This document shows positions 17,183-26,707 of a stretch of 64,000 bases of DNA, in pieces (the first letter of the stretch is position 1; every line of letters begins with the position of its first letter). The notes under the pieces are model-generated. The model was not told where the DNA came from. It saw only the letters and a program-made list of their open reading frames with translations, and ran no database searches. This DNA comes from CAYONZ01 sp964405465 (GTDB lineage Bacteria > Bdellovibrionota > Bdellovibrionia > Bdellovibrionales > JAMPXM01): the NCBI GenBank assembly GCA_964405465.1, contig CAYONZ010000005.1:1-64000 (forward strand), read 5' to 3'. A program made the position numbers and the translations under genes.

Positions 17183-18302
17183 TTTATTGGCGAATGAAAA
17201 AACCAAAAATTGGCCGCTCGATTTGGCGAAGAAAAATTGCCCGCAACAGTTCTTGGTGGGTGGTTTGTTGAATCTGTTTTGCTATGGTTGGCTGGTCATT
17301 GCTGTTTGGGTTTTCTTATTTGGCACTGTCGCTCGTGCGGCCGGTTCATCAACGGCATCCGCGGCAACTGCAGCTGAAATTTCAAAAGAGGCATCGGGAG
17401 ACCAAAGGGATCGTGCAAATACTGGGGAAAAAAAGCCAGGCGATTCAATGGATGTAAATAAAAAAAATTTACAGAATACGAGCTCAAAAAGATCGTCATC
17501 GAAAATTGGGCAGATAGGGGCCACTAAAAACCTACTGCGCAAGAAATTGGGGCCAGAGGGTGGAGCCGTTTATGAGGAGGCAGATTTTGATTCTGACAAA
17601 ATCGGATTTATTCCTGCAAGTCGAACGGTGTCCGTTGTCGCGAAACCGTTTGGTTCGTATTTTAAATTCTATCGCGTCGAATTGGAGAATGGTGATTACG
17701 GGTATGTAGCCACGAGCGACTTTGTCGGCGAAAATGGTGAGTCCAATTCTTGGGATGATCCCGAAGCCATGGCCAAAGCGAAGGGTAAGAAAAAAGAAAT
17801 TGAGCCTGTGTTTTTCGCCAGAGCCGTAGGCTTGTTCTACGGGCGAGTGACTTTCAAAGAGGAGTTGCAAGATTCAATTCACTCGGAGGACTTGTCGATT
17901 TATGGATTGAAAATTACTGGACCAGATGTGTTTTTTGAGGGGCCAGTGATGGATTTGAATTTTGGTTTGCACTGGGGGGCTCCAGATTATTACCTGCCAA
18001 TTTCGACGAATAAACCAACTGGATTTTTGCTTATGGCGGACTCATTGATCGAAGTTCCGATGGGCACTGGGCAGAACTCGATGCTATTTATGGGCGTTGG
18101 ACCTTCTCTGACTTTTTCACATTTTGTTTATCAGGCGGGAGAAGCGAAAACCAACAGTGATCATAGCAAAATCGGTTTGACCTTTGCTATGGGGTTTGGC
18201 TACCGATTTACCAATGGTTTGATATTTCGCGCTGAGGGAAAATATCTTTGGCAAAATATCTCTTGGAATACGATTCAATTGGCATTGCAGGGGTCATTTT
18301 AA
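17175..18302 (+). CDS. secreted SH3-like plus beta-barrel protein
   Basis: The protein is about 375 residues from ATG 17175, overlapping the glycosyltransferase by eight bases; a GTG at 17154 is also in frame. A hydrophobic segment ending TVARAAG (near 40-55) looks like a signal peptide with an unusually long basic start. Residues about 60-110 are Ser/Lys/Ala-rich. An SH3b-like stretch follows (AVYEEADFDSDKIGFIP through YGYVATSDFVG). The last 170 residues look like a small barrel ending in LALQGSF. The SH3 part could bind peptidoglycan while the barrel sits in the outer membrane. Its stop overlaps mutL by one base. Confidence 0.6.
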   Translation: MFNLLANEKTKNWPLDLAKKNCPQQFLVGGLLNLFCYGWLVIAVWVFLFGTVARAAGSSTASAATAAEISKEASGDQRDRANTGEKKPGDSMDVNKKNLQNTSSKRSSSKIGQIGATKNLLRKKLGPEGGAVYEEADFDSDKIGFIPASRTVSVVAKPFGSYFKFYRVELENGDYGYVATSDFVGENGESNSWDDPEAMAKAKGKKKEIEPVFFARAVGLFYGRVTFKEELQDSIHSEDLSIYGLKITGPDVFFEGPVMDLNFGLHWGAPDYYLPISTNKPTGFLLMADSLIEVPMGTGQNSMLFMGVGPSLTFSHFVYQAGEAKTNSDHSKIGLTFAMGFGYRFTNGLIFRAEGKYLWQNISWNTIQLALQGSF

Positions 18303-20245
18303 TGGCGCGTATCGATATATTACCTCCTGAGGTTGTAGATCAGATTGCTGCCGGAGAGGTGGTTGAGCGTCCGTCACATATGGTGAAGGAACTTGTCGAA
18401 AATAGTATCGATGCGGGAGCCTCTCAGATTGAAGTTGAATTCGAACAAGGTGGGCGTTTTGTTCGCATTACAGATAACGGGGGAGGCATCGCCGGAGTTG
18501 ATCTTCCGAAGGCTTTTGCTCGTCATGCGACCAGTAAGATTCACAAAACTGATGATATTTGGAAATTACGCACCTTCGGTTTTCGCGGGGAAGCTTTAGC
18601 AAGTATATCGGCAGTGAGTCGCGTGACCCTGATCTCACGGGAACCTGCATCTGATGAAGGAAATCAGTTGGTTTCTGATTTTGGTGTTTTGGGTGCACCA
18701 GAGGTCTGCGGTGCCAATGTCGGCACGACGATTCGAGTGGAGGCATTGTTTGAAAATGTGCCGGCACGCTTGAAGTTTTTGAAATCTGAGACGGCAGAAT
18801 CAACCCAAATTAAAAGCACCCTGAAAGCGATGGCATTGATTCACCCTGGTGTCGAGTTTCGCATTCGAACTCAAGGCAAACTTTTGGATGTCTGGGGAAG
18901 AGCTGATGATCTGCAAAGCAGAGCTGAGCAAGTACTTGGTGTTAAGCCTCTTTTTTCTCATCAATCGGTTTTTGAAAGCAAAGAGGGGCCCTATAGATGC
19001 GAGTGTGTTTTTGCGAGCCCGCACGAGGTCACGGGGACCTCGAAACAAATTTGGATTTTTGTGCAAAATCGTTGGGTTCAAGATCGTGGCCTTCAAGCGG
19101 CAGTGATTGATGCCTATCGTGGACTGTTGATGCATGGGGAGTTCCCAGTCGTCGTGGTGCGATTGGATGTGCCGTTTGATGAAATTGACGTGAACATTCA
19201 TCCAACGAAATCTCAAGTGAAGTTTCGTGATCCTCAGTCTGCATTTCGCGCTGTACATCGCTGTCTACGTGAAGGCCTTGAGAAGGCACCGTGGCTTTCT
19301 GCCAAGCAGTTGCTCGAGAATCAGCTTGCTCACAATAGTCAAATGCAGGGTGCGAATTTTGGTGTGAAAAGAGCGCATGAAATGCAGGTCAAGAGCCCAG
19401 AGCAAGAATATCAACAGGCTATGTTTTCTCGGGGTGTTTCATCTGAGTCTACTCGTCGGACAGAGTCAGAGTTCGATCGTGTGCAGATTCGCGTGAAGCA
19501 AGATTTAATGCCGACTATGGAACAGATGATGAGTTCAGCTGCCCAGAGAATGGATTTTCACGGGGCGGTCGTTTCTGAGGATAGTTCAGTTGGGTTGAAT
19601 GGGCAGGGGCACGATCTCGAGACACGTTTTGATTCAAATTCTAGTTCGACGAGTGAAAAGTTTTGGTCGCGCCTTCATGTCCTGGGACAGGCGCATTTGA
19701 CTTACATTTTGGCCCAGAGTGAAACTCATTTGTATTTGATTGATCAACATGCGGCACATGAACGAGTGGCTTATGAGCGTTTGATGCAAGGGTGGAAAGC
19801 TGGGGCAATTGAAGTGCAAGACTTTTTGATTCCGTTAACGGTCGATCTTGAAACGGAACAGGTTGAGGCCTTGCTCGGTTGTGCGGAAGAATTTCAAAAA
19901 ATGGGAGTGCAAATTGATGGACTCAGTCCGACAGCGATCGCTTTGCGATCATGTCCTGCTGGCTTGAGTGAGTCGGCTGTTTTGAAAAGTTTAGAAACTA
20001 CCGCCCGAGAGATTTTGCAAAAAGGCGGAAGCTTCGCTTTTGAGAAAAAAATAGGTGATATTTTTGCAACCATGGCTTGTCACTCGGTTGTTCGCGCGGG
20101 GCAGGCTTTAAGTCTTGAACAGATGCGCAGCCTTTTGCAACAAATGGATGAGTTTGCTCTTTCGAGTTTTTGTCCGCATGGACGCCCTGTTTCGATTGAT
20201 TATCCTTTTTCAAAAATCGAGAGAGATTTTGGTCGGATTGTATGA
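18302..20245 (+). CDS. mutL: DNA mismatch repair protein MutL (endonuclease type)
   Basis: The protein has 647 residues from ATG 18302; the upstream in-frame start at 18248 is inside the previous gene. The GHKL ATPase has ENSIDAGA, DNGGGI and RGEALASISAVSRV. The C-terminal dimerisation half carries DQHAAHERVAYE near residue 480, which fits the metal-binding DQHA(X)2E(X)4E motif of MutL proteins that nick DNA themselves. ACHSVVRAGQ and CPHGRPVS complete the site. The cell therefore probably lacks MutH-directed repair. The stop overlaps miaA (ATGA). Confidence 0.96.
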   Translation: MARIDILPPEVVDQIAAGEVVERPSHMVKELVENSIDAGASQIEVEFEQGGRFVRITDNGGGIAGVDLPKAFARHATSKIHKTDDIWKLRTFGFRGEALASISAVSRVTLISREPASDEGNQLVSDFGVLGAPEVCGANVGTTIRVEALFENVPARLKFLKSETAESTQIKSTLKAMALIHPGVEFRIRTQGKLLDVWGRADDLQSRAEQVLGVKPLFSHQSVFESKEGPYRCECVFASPHEVTGTSKQIWIFVQNRWVQDRGLQAAVIDAYRGLLMHGEFPVVVVRLDVPFDEIDVNIHPTKSQVKFRDPQSAFRAVHRCLREGLEKAPWLSAKQLLENQLAHNSQMQGANFGVKRAHEMQVKSPEQEYQQAMFSRGVSSESTRRTESEFDRVQIRVKQDLMPTMEQMMSSAAQRMDFHGAVVSEDSSVGLNGQGHDLETRFDSNSSSTSEKFWSRLHVLGQAHLTYILAQSETHLYLIDQHAAHERVAYERLMQGWKAGAIEVQDFLIPLTVDLETEQVEALLGCAEEFQKMGVQIDGLSPTAIALRSCPAGLSESAVLKSLETTAREILQKGGSFAFEKKIGDIFATMACHSVVRAGQALSLEQMRSLLQQMDEFALSSFCPHGRPVSIDYPFSKIERDFGRIV

Positions 20246-21198
20246 CCTCTTTGCCTCGCGTGATTTTTATAGTCGGTCCGACGGCGTCTGGAAAGACGGA
20301 GTTGGCTATTCAGAGTTATGAACGGTTCCACACTCCCGTCATCAATGGTGACAGCGTTCAAGTCTATGTTGGTGTTGATATCGGAACGGCAAAGCCGACA
20401 CCAGCTGAACTTGGCCGAGCACCTCATGAGTTGCTTAGTTTTATTCCCCCTGGAGAGACCTATACGGCTGGCATTTTTGCCGAAGATGTAAAGCGAGTTA
20501 TCGAGTCAAAAAATCTAGAGGCAATTAGGGCAAATCAGGCGCCGCCGCCAGGGTTTGTCGTGGTTGGTGGGAGTGGTTTCTACCTTCAAGCTCTTGAAAA
20601 AGGAATGTTTGTTTTGCCAGAGGTATCTACGGATGTGCGTGAACGTCTGAACCAAGAAATGGAGTTGGGCGAACGTGAACGCTTATGGGAAGAGCTCGCA
20701 ACCGTTGATTCGGCGTACGCCGAAAAGATTTCCAAAAGCGACACCTATCGGCTCTTGCGAGCGCTCGAGATTTGGCGAGGACTGGGGCAGCGAATGACGG
20801 ACCTCAACCAGCAGTTTGCTCAACGTGACCAAGTTTCATGGTGTCGGTCGGTGAAAATCGGCCTAACCATGTCGCGCGAAGTTTTGCGAAAGAGAGTGCG
20901 AGCACGAGTTGAAAAAATGTTGGAGCGCGGATTGATAGCCGAAGTGGAAATGTGGCGAGCCCGAGGTTTTTCGCAATGGTCCCCACTAAAGAGTGTGGGT
21001 TATAAAGAGGTGCAGTCTTTTTTAGATGGTGAATTGACCTATGATGAAATGGTGGATCGTATGGTGATCAGCACCATGCAATTGGCGAAGAGACAGATGA
21101 CATGGTTTCGGCGCGATCCAGAAATTCAATGGTTCGATTCTCTTCAGGGATATGATGCCGCATTGCTGGCGATGCAAAATTTCTTGAATTCGATCTGA
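20242..21198 (+). CDS. miaA: tRNA dimethylallyltransferase MiaA
   Basis: The protein has 318 residues. The P-loop GPTASGKTEL is followed by NGDSVQVYVGVDIGTAKP, which binds the tRNA base, and by the family's GGSGFYLQAL and KSVGYKEVQ motifs. It adds the dimethylallyl group to A37 of tRNAs that read UNN codons. This links it to the isoprenoid genes at the window's far end. It is coupled to mutL by a four-base overlap. Confidence 0.95.
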   Translation: MTSLPRVIFIVGPTASGKTELAIQSYERFHTPVINGDSVQVYVGVDIGTAKPTPAELGRAPHELLSFIPPGETYTAGIFAEDVKRVIESKNLEAIRANQAPPPGFVVVGGSGFYLQALEKGMFVLPEVSTDVRERLNQEMELGERERLWEELATVDSAYAEKISKSDTYRLLRALEIWRGLGQRMTDLNQQFAQRDQVSWCRSVKIGLTMSREVLRKRVRARVEKMLERGLIAEVEMWRARGFSQWSPLKSVGYKEVQSFLDGELTYDEMVDRMVISTMQLAKRQMTWFRRDPEIQWFDSLQGYDAALLAMQNFLNSI

Positions 21199-21235
21199 CT
21201 TGACTACGAATTTATAGACCACAATACTGGGCACA

Positions 21236-22114
21236 ATGAAAAGCATGACGGGATTTGCAAATTTACGTGAAACTTTGGTCCGAGGTGATCTCGATGTGAG
21301 TTTACGTTCGGTCAACGGACGATTTCTTGAAGCCCGTTTGCATATTCCCCGTGAGTACGCTGCTCTTGAGAGTGAATTCAAGAAAATTCTTGGTGAGACC
21401 TACCAGCGAGGTACGGTTGATGTTTACATCAATCGTAAAAAAAATCAGGGGAGCGAAAGTGTTCAGGTTGGCGTGCGTGAGGATTTGGCTAAGCAATGGC
21501 ATAGTGCCTATTTGAAGTTGGCCAAATCTTTGAAGCTTCGAAGCAAGCCAAGTCTGGAAATGTTGATTCAAGTTCCTGAGGTTTTTTACGTCGAAGAAGA
21601 GCTCGGCATGACCGCGAAAGAAAAGTCAGAGTTACTAGATTTGTTTTCTCGCCTGGTGAAAGCCGCAGACCTAGAGCGTATACGTGAGGGTAAAGCTTTG
21701 CAGAGTGAGTTATTGAAGCTGCTTGGACTCTTTAGTGCGCAGGTGCAGACTATTGAGTCATTTCGTGTGCAGGCGGTGCAGGACCTGGAGAAGCGATTTC
21801 GCGATCGATTGCAAAAATTGGGTCTTGATAAGGCGGCTGATGAACAGCGTTTGGCTCAAGAAATAGTGATTCAGATTGATCGTACTGATATCGCTGAGGA
21901 AATCAGTCGATTGAAAGAGCACATCAAAATGTATCACGACCTTTTACAATCAGGGGTCGCTCAGGGGAAAAAACTAGACTTTTATGCTCAAGAGCTTTTG
22001 CGCGAAATCAATACGATTGGCTCGAAGAGTTTTTTGAGTTCATTAACAGCAGCAGTAGTAGAATGTAAGACACTGATTGAGAAGATCAGAGAACAGGTGC
22101 AGAACGTCGAATGA
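21236..22114 (+). CDS. yicC: YicC/YloC-family endoribonuclease-like protein
   Basis: The protein has 292 residues. The N-terminus MKSMTGFA and RSVNGRFLEARLHIP are signature YicC motifs, and the C-terminal DUF1732 part has the RLAQEIVIQIDRTDIAEEISR-like helix (split here) and the KKLDFYAQELLREINTIGSK motif. Family members are linked to RNA decay and stationary phase survival. The gene sits directly upstream of gmk, with a four-base overlap, as in many bacteria. Confidence 0.92.
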   Translation: MKSMTGFANLRETLVRGDLDVSLRSVNGRFLEARLHIPREYAALESEFKKILGETYQRGTVDVYINRKKNQGSESVQVGVREDLAKQWHSAYLKLAKSLKLRSKPSLEMLIQVPEVFYVEEELGMTAKEKSELLDLFSRLVKAADLERIREGKALQSELLKLLGLFSAQVQTIESFRVQAVQDLEKRFRDRLQKLGLDKAADEQRLAQEIVIQIDRTDIAEEISRLKEHIKMYHDLLQSGVAQGKKLDFYAQELLREINTIGSKSFLSSLTAAVVECKTLIEKIREQVQNVE

Positions 22115-22674
22115 AAGTTCGTATGATTATTATCGCCGCACCAAGTGGCGCCGGAAAATCGAGTTTCGTATCAAGGATTACAGCGGAGATCCCTCGGTTG
22201 CGTGATACGGTGACCTATACCACGCGCCAGATGAGAACTGGAGAGTCTGAGGGCAATCCCTATCACTTTGTGACGCGAGAGAAGTTCGATCATTTGGTCA
22301 GCGAAGGTTTTTTTGTAGAGTGGGCGAAGGTGCATTCAAATATGTATGGGACTCCCTACTATCAGCTTCATGAAGCATGGGCCAAGAATGAGGTTATTAT
22401 CATGGACGTCGATGTTCAGGGGGCTGCGACATTTAAGGCCAAGTTTCCGGATGCCATCGGCATTTTTATTCTTCCTCCCTCTTTAGAGGAATTGAGGCGG
22501 CGCATCATTGGGCGAGATAAAGTAGTTCCTGAGGATATGGAAATTCGGATGGTCAATGCCGTTCGTGAAATGGACCATGCTGGTGACTTTGATTACCGGG
22601 TGGTGAATGATAACTTTGAGAAATCATTTGCAGAATTCAAGAAAATCGTTGAGGAATTACTCGCTCGGGATTAA
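22111..22674 (+). CDS. gmk: guanylate kinase
   Basis: The protein has 187 residues, slightly short of the usual 200. The P-loop is APSGAGKSSF. GMP-binding residues are in TYTTRQMRTGESEGNPYHF, and DVDVQGAATF and FILPPSLEELRRRI follow. It phosphorylates GMP to GDP with ATP. The order yicC-gmk-rpoZ-spoT is strongly conserved, joining GTP supply with the (p)ppGpp enzyme downstream. Confidence 0.96.
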   Translation: MKVRMIIIAAPSGAGKSSFVSRITAEIPRLRDTVTYTTRQMRTGESEGNPYHFVTREKFDHLVSEGFFVEWAKVHSNMYGTPYYQLHEAWAKNEVIIMDVDVQGAATFKAKFPDAIGIFILPPSLEELRRRIIGRDKVVPEDMEIRMVNAVREMDHAGDFDYRVVNDNFEKSFAEFKKIVEELLARD

Positions 22675-22697
22675 AACCTAAGGTTTTGGAGGTTGAG

Positions 22698-22940
22698 ATG
22701 GCACGTGTTACGGTTGAAGATTGTTTGGACAAGGTAGATAACAGGTTTGCTTTAGTGCTTTTGGTCGCACGTAGAGCGAAGCAGCTCCTTAAGGGGTCGA
22801 CAGCGACTGTGCATGCGAAAAATAATAAATACATCGTCACAGCCCTGCGGGAAGTTGCTGGTGGAACAGTTAGTTTTGACGAGTCAGTTGCAGACGCTGC
22901 TGCACGCAGAGCGATGATAGAAAAAGATTTGAATCGATAG
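22698..22940 (+). CDS. rpoZ: RNA polymerase omega subunit
   Basis: The protein has 80 residues from ATG 22698. GGAGG lies five bases upstream, which argues against the in-frame TTG at 22686. MARVTVEDCLDKVDNRFALV and RRAKQLLKGS are the conserved omega motifs that hold the beta-prime subunit. Omega also forms part of a ppGpp site in proteobacteria, which fits the neighbouring RelA/SpoT gene. A strong terminator follows. Confidence 0.95.
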   Translation: MARVTVEDCLDKVDNRFALVLLVARRAKQLLKGSTATVHAKNNKYIVTALREVAGGTVSFDESVADAAARRAMIEKDLNR

Positions 22941-22964
22941 GTATACAGACAAATGTCTTAGAGT

Positions 22965-22996
22965 AAAAAAGCTCCTTGTTTAGGAGCTTTTTTTTT
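22965..22996 (+). terminator. intrinsic terminator after rpoZ
   Basis: AAAAAGCTCCT and AGGAGCTTTTT form a stem with a TGTTT loop, followed by a long run of T. It ends the mutL-to-rpoZ transcript. Confidence 0.9.
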
Positions 22997-23129
22997 GCGC
23001 TGTGAGTGCCCTCCATCTCTGTGATTTTCTGTGGGGCCAAAGGCGAGTCCTGACCGAAGGCGAAGAACGACGTTAAGATGGTCTTTATTTTTTTTTTCGG
23101 TTAGTCTGAGAAGATGAGGATTGATCGAA

Positions 23130-25346
23130 ATGGTTGAGTTTTCTTCAGAGTACGGCATCAACGAAAAATCACCGAAAACATGTGATGAGCTTTGTGAGCG
23201 TGTTCGCGATTATTTTCCAAATGGTGATTTGGCCTTGATTCAAAAGGCCTATGATTTTTCAGAAAAAGCGCATGCAGGTCAATTTCGACGAAGTGGAGAG
23301 CCCTATATTTCGCATCCACTTGGAGTGGCGGCGATTCTCGCTGACCTTCGTTTGGATCTCCCCACTGTGATCACCGGGCTTTTGCACGATACGGTTGAAG
23401 ATACTTCGGTTACACTTAAAGACATTGAAACTGAATTTGGAAAGACCATTGCTGAGCTTGTCGATGGGGTGACAAAGATTTCGAAAATTAAATTTCGAAA
23501 TACCCATGAAAAGCAAGGTGAGAATATTCGCAAAATGATCGTGGCCATGGGTAAGGATGTTCGCGTGGTTTTGGTCAAACTCGCCGATCGTCTTCACAAT
23601 ATGCGAAGCTTGAATCATATGCCTTATGAGAAACAAGCCCGAATCGCTCAAGAGACTCTGGATATCTATTCTCCTTTGGCGAGCCGGTTGGGTATTAGCT
23701 CGATGAAAATTGAGTTGGAAGATTTGAGTTTTCGTTATTCTAATCCTGAGGGATATTATTCGCTGGCTCAGAAAGTTGCGAAAAAGAAAAAAGAACGAGA
23801 AAAATATATCGATGAGACGATGCGCCTTTTGATGCAAGAGTTGAGTACTCGTTCAAAGGTAAAATTTGAAGTGTCGGGTCGACCGAAGCACTTGTTTTCA
23901 ATTTATAGAAAAATGCAAGCGCGTGGAATTGATTACGAGCAAGTTTATGATGTGCTGGCATTTCGTGTTTTAGCAAATTCAGTTTCTGAGTGTTATGAGG
24001 TTTTGGGGCATGTTCATGCTTTGTGGAAGCCTATCCCTGGGAGATTTAAAGATTTCATCGCAATGCCTAAGGCGAACAATTACCAGAGTTTGCATACCAC
24101 GGTTATCGGGCCAGGCGGCGAGCGAATTGAAATTCAGATTCGCACCAAAGAGATGCATCTTATTGCAGAGCGCGGGATTGCTGCACATTGGAAATACAAA
24201 GAAGGTGGCAAGGCTGAGCAGGACTCTGAGCAAAAGTTTAACTGGTTGCGAGATCTGATTTCTTTACATCAATCGGTGCGCGATCCGAACGAGTTTTTAG
24301 AGACGGTTAAGAATGATCTTTGGGAGTCAGAGATTTATGTGTTCACCCCAAAGGGTGATGTGCGCGAGCTTCCAGATGGATCTTGTCCGATTGACTTTGC
24401 CTACGCTGTGCATACCGATGTGGGGCGCAAGTGTGCAGCAGCACGCATAAATGGAAAGCTTGTTCCGTTGCGAACGAAGTTGAAGAGTGGTGACACTGTT
24501 GAGGTGATCACCAATCCTCACCAGAAACCTTCAAAAGATTGGCTCAAATTTTGTGTGACCACACGAGCTAAATCTAAGATTCGATCTTATATTGCGAATG
24601 AACAGCGTAAGCGAGCACAAGAGTTGGGCGAAGAAATTTTGGAAAAAGAGTTTCGTCGCTATGGGATGAGTTTGTCGAGGGCATTGAAGATTGCAAACAT
24701 TGATGAAAAGTTGAAAGAGCTAGGGTGTAAAGAACCATCTGAACTTTTTGTATTTGTAGGTTATGGAAAAGTCACGGCCAAAGAAATAGTAGAAAAGCTT
24801 TCCCCAGGTGTGAAACCAGTTGATGAGACGCCAGAGAAAACTTCGTTTATTCAAAAAGTAGTACAGAGTGCAATTAACAAAAAAAAGAAGAGCCAGTCCA
24901 TCATTCGCGTGGATGGAATGGAAGATGTTCTTGTACGATTTGGCAAGTGTTGCAGTCCGATTCCTGGTGATCCGATTTTAGGTTTTATCAGCCGTGGACG
25001 TGGTATCACCATTCATAAAGCAGACTGTGATCGCGCGTTTGAGGTCGATGAGGGGCGCCGGATTGATGTGGAGTGGACAGTGAATTCGGTTCCAGAAGGA
25101 GTCGAGAGATCTGTTCGCCTGCGTGTCGTGAGTCACGATATTCCAGGTTTGCTAAAGAGTATGAGCGAGGCCTTTTCTGCGCGTGGGATAAATATATTAA
25201 ATGCGCAAATTCGTACAACCAAAGACAAAAAGGCCGTTTGCCATTTTGATGTGAGTGTTCGTGATTTGACTCAGTTAAATGTGATTATTCAAGACCTGTC
25301 GAAGATTCAGGGAATTTTGGGCGTGACGAGGGTGGCTCACACATGA
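23130..25346 (+). CDS. bifunctional (p)ppGpp synthetase/hydrolase, RelA/SpoT family
   Basis: The protein has 738 residues from ATG 23130, placed by TGAGGA ten bases upstream; TTG 23121 is less likely. The hydrolase HD domain is intact (HPLGVAAILADL, LLHDTVEDT), so it should degrade (p)ppGpp. The synthetase has RPKHLFSIYRKM, YDVLAFRVL and GRFKDFIAMPKANNYQSLHT. TGS (YVFTPKGDVRELPDGSCPID), helical, zinc-finger-like and ACT domains follow. This is the long RSH form. It has its own promoter region after the rpoZ terminator and overlaps the following kinase by four bases. Confidence 0.95.
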   Translation: MVEFSSEYGINEKSPKTCDELCERVRDYFPNGDLALIQKAYDFSEKAHAGQFRRSGEPYISHPLGVAAILADLRLDLPTVITGLLHDTVEDTSVTLKDIETEFGKTIAELVDGVTKISKIKFRNTHEKQGENIRKMIVAMGKDVRVVLVKLADRLHNMRSLNHMPYEKQARIAQETLDIYSPLASRLGISSMKIELEDLSFRYSNPEGYYSLAQKVAKKKKEREKYIDETMRLLMQELSTRSKVKFEVSGRPKHLFSIYRKMQARGIDYEQVYDVLAFRVLANSVSECYEVLGHVHALWKPIPGRFKDFIAMPKANNYQSLHTTVIGPGGERIEIQIRTKEMHLIAERGIAAHWKYKEGGKAEQDSEQKFNWLRDLISLHQSVRDPNEFLETVKNDLWESEIYVFTPKGDVRELPDGSCPIDFAYAVHTDVGRKCAAARINGKLVPLRTKLKSGDTVEVITNPHQKPSKDWLKFCVTTRAKSKIRSYIANEQRKRAQELGEEILEKEFRRYGMSLSRALKIANIDEKLKELGCKEPSELFVFVGYGKVTAKEIVEKLSPGVKPVDETPEKTSFIQKVVQSAINKKKKSQSIIRVDGMEDVLVRFGKCCSPIPGDPILGFISRGRGITIHKADCDRAFEVDEGRRIDVEWTVNSVPEGVERSVRLRVVSHDIPGLLKSMSEAFSARGINILNAQIRTTKDKKAVCHFDVSVRDLTQLNVIIQDLSKIQGILGVTRVAHT

Positions 25347-26607
25347 GTGATTCTCCCAATGATTTTCAATTTGATTTTCAAAGGGGAACGCTCGCCGAGT
25401 ACAATGAGTTGCAAGTACGGACCATGTTAAAGAAAGAGGCTGGGTATCTGGTTGTGCTGACAGCAATTGCTTGTGCTGCAGATATTGTTTCTGTGGATTT
25501 AGGGCACGCCGAGAGTCAATTGATGGTCGCAGGTTCGTTGATTTTATTTTTTGTCATTTTTTTGATGGCCGTTCTTGTGCATCGGCCATTTTTTTTTAGA
25601 TTGGTGAGTGGCAGGCTGGCGCTGGTCACCTTTTCTGGTCTAAGCTGCGGCATTGTATGGTTGAGCAATTACTTGAATCCTACCTTTGCCCAGGCCGTTT
25701 ATTTGCCTATTGTTTTTATTGGCTTGGCCATGTTTTTGGTAAACATCTGGGATTATGTTGGATTGGTATTGGTATCTTTCTTTTTTTTCTATTTGGCACA
25801 ATCACGGGCTCCAATTAACTCTTTGTCAGAGGAGTTTTGGCCAAGTTTTAATAAACTAATTGTATTTATTGCGATTATCATGGTTCCAGTGATGTTGCGT
25901 CGTCTGCGGACAAGTGAAAATACTTTTCGTTTTTTGAAAACCATCGAGGAGCAGAAACTGAATTCAATTTACACTTCAAAGATGTCAGCTCTCGGTGAAA
26001 TGGCTGCTGGAGTCGCACACGAAGTGAATAATCCACTGGCCGTGATCTCGGGGTGGGCAAGGCAAATTTCATTGAACAATAAAAATCCAACCGAAATGTC
26101 GCGGCAAAAGATTGATGAATCGGCAGATAAGATTCAGCAAATGGTTGCAAGAATTGCGAAAATAGTCTCGGCATTGCGTTCTTTCGCGCGTGATGCTCAA
26201 AAGGATCCATTCGAGAAAACTGAAGTTGCGAAAATAATCAATGAAACCTTGGAGCTTTGCAGGGCAAGACTCGACAATCATGGTATTAAGTTAACTGTGA
26301 ATACTCACTGTGAAGGCCAGGAGATAGAGTGCCGTTCGGTTGGGATTTGTCAGGTTCTATTGAATCTTTTAAACAACTCGGTGGATGCCTTAGAGCCACT
26401 GGGAGAAAAATGGGTGGAGATTCTGACCGAAGATCGAGGCGAGTTTGTGGAGTTTTCGGTGACCGACAGTGGCGCGGGAATTCCAAATGAGATTATGCAA
26501 AAAATCATGCAGCCGTTTTTTACGACTAAAGAAGTGGGTAAAGGAACAGGCCTGGGACTTAGTATCTCAAAGGGAATCGTCGAAGACCACGGCGGCCGAC
26601 TTTATGT
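25343..26607 (+). CDS. sensor histidine kinase 1, 3' end lost in gap
   Basis: About 421 residues are visible before the N run. Five or six hydrophobic helices lie within residues 34-190, with no large periplasmic sensor domain. The dimerisation domain has GVAHEVNNPLAV with the phospho-accepting His226. The ATPase domain has VLLNLLNNSVDAL (N box), DSGAGIP (G1) and FFTTKEVGKGTGLGLSI. The last few residues are missing. It overlaps the relA/spoT stop (ATGA). The missing receiver partner is not in the window. Confidence 0.88.
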
Positions 26608-26707
26608 NNNNNNNNNNNNNNNNNNNNNNNNNNNNNNNNNNNNNNNNNNNNNNNNNNNNNNNNNNNNNNNNNNNNNNNNNNNNNNNNNNNNNNNNNNNNN
26701 NNNNNNN
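26608..26707. other. assembly gap (100 N), true length unknown
   Basis: The gap falls between the catalytic end of the first kinase and the membrane part of the second. The flanks share no terminal overlap, unlike the gap at 31516. The run of exactly 100 N is a placeholder, so an open frame across it has no meaning. Confidence 0.95.
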
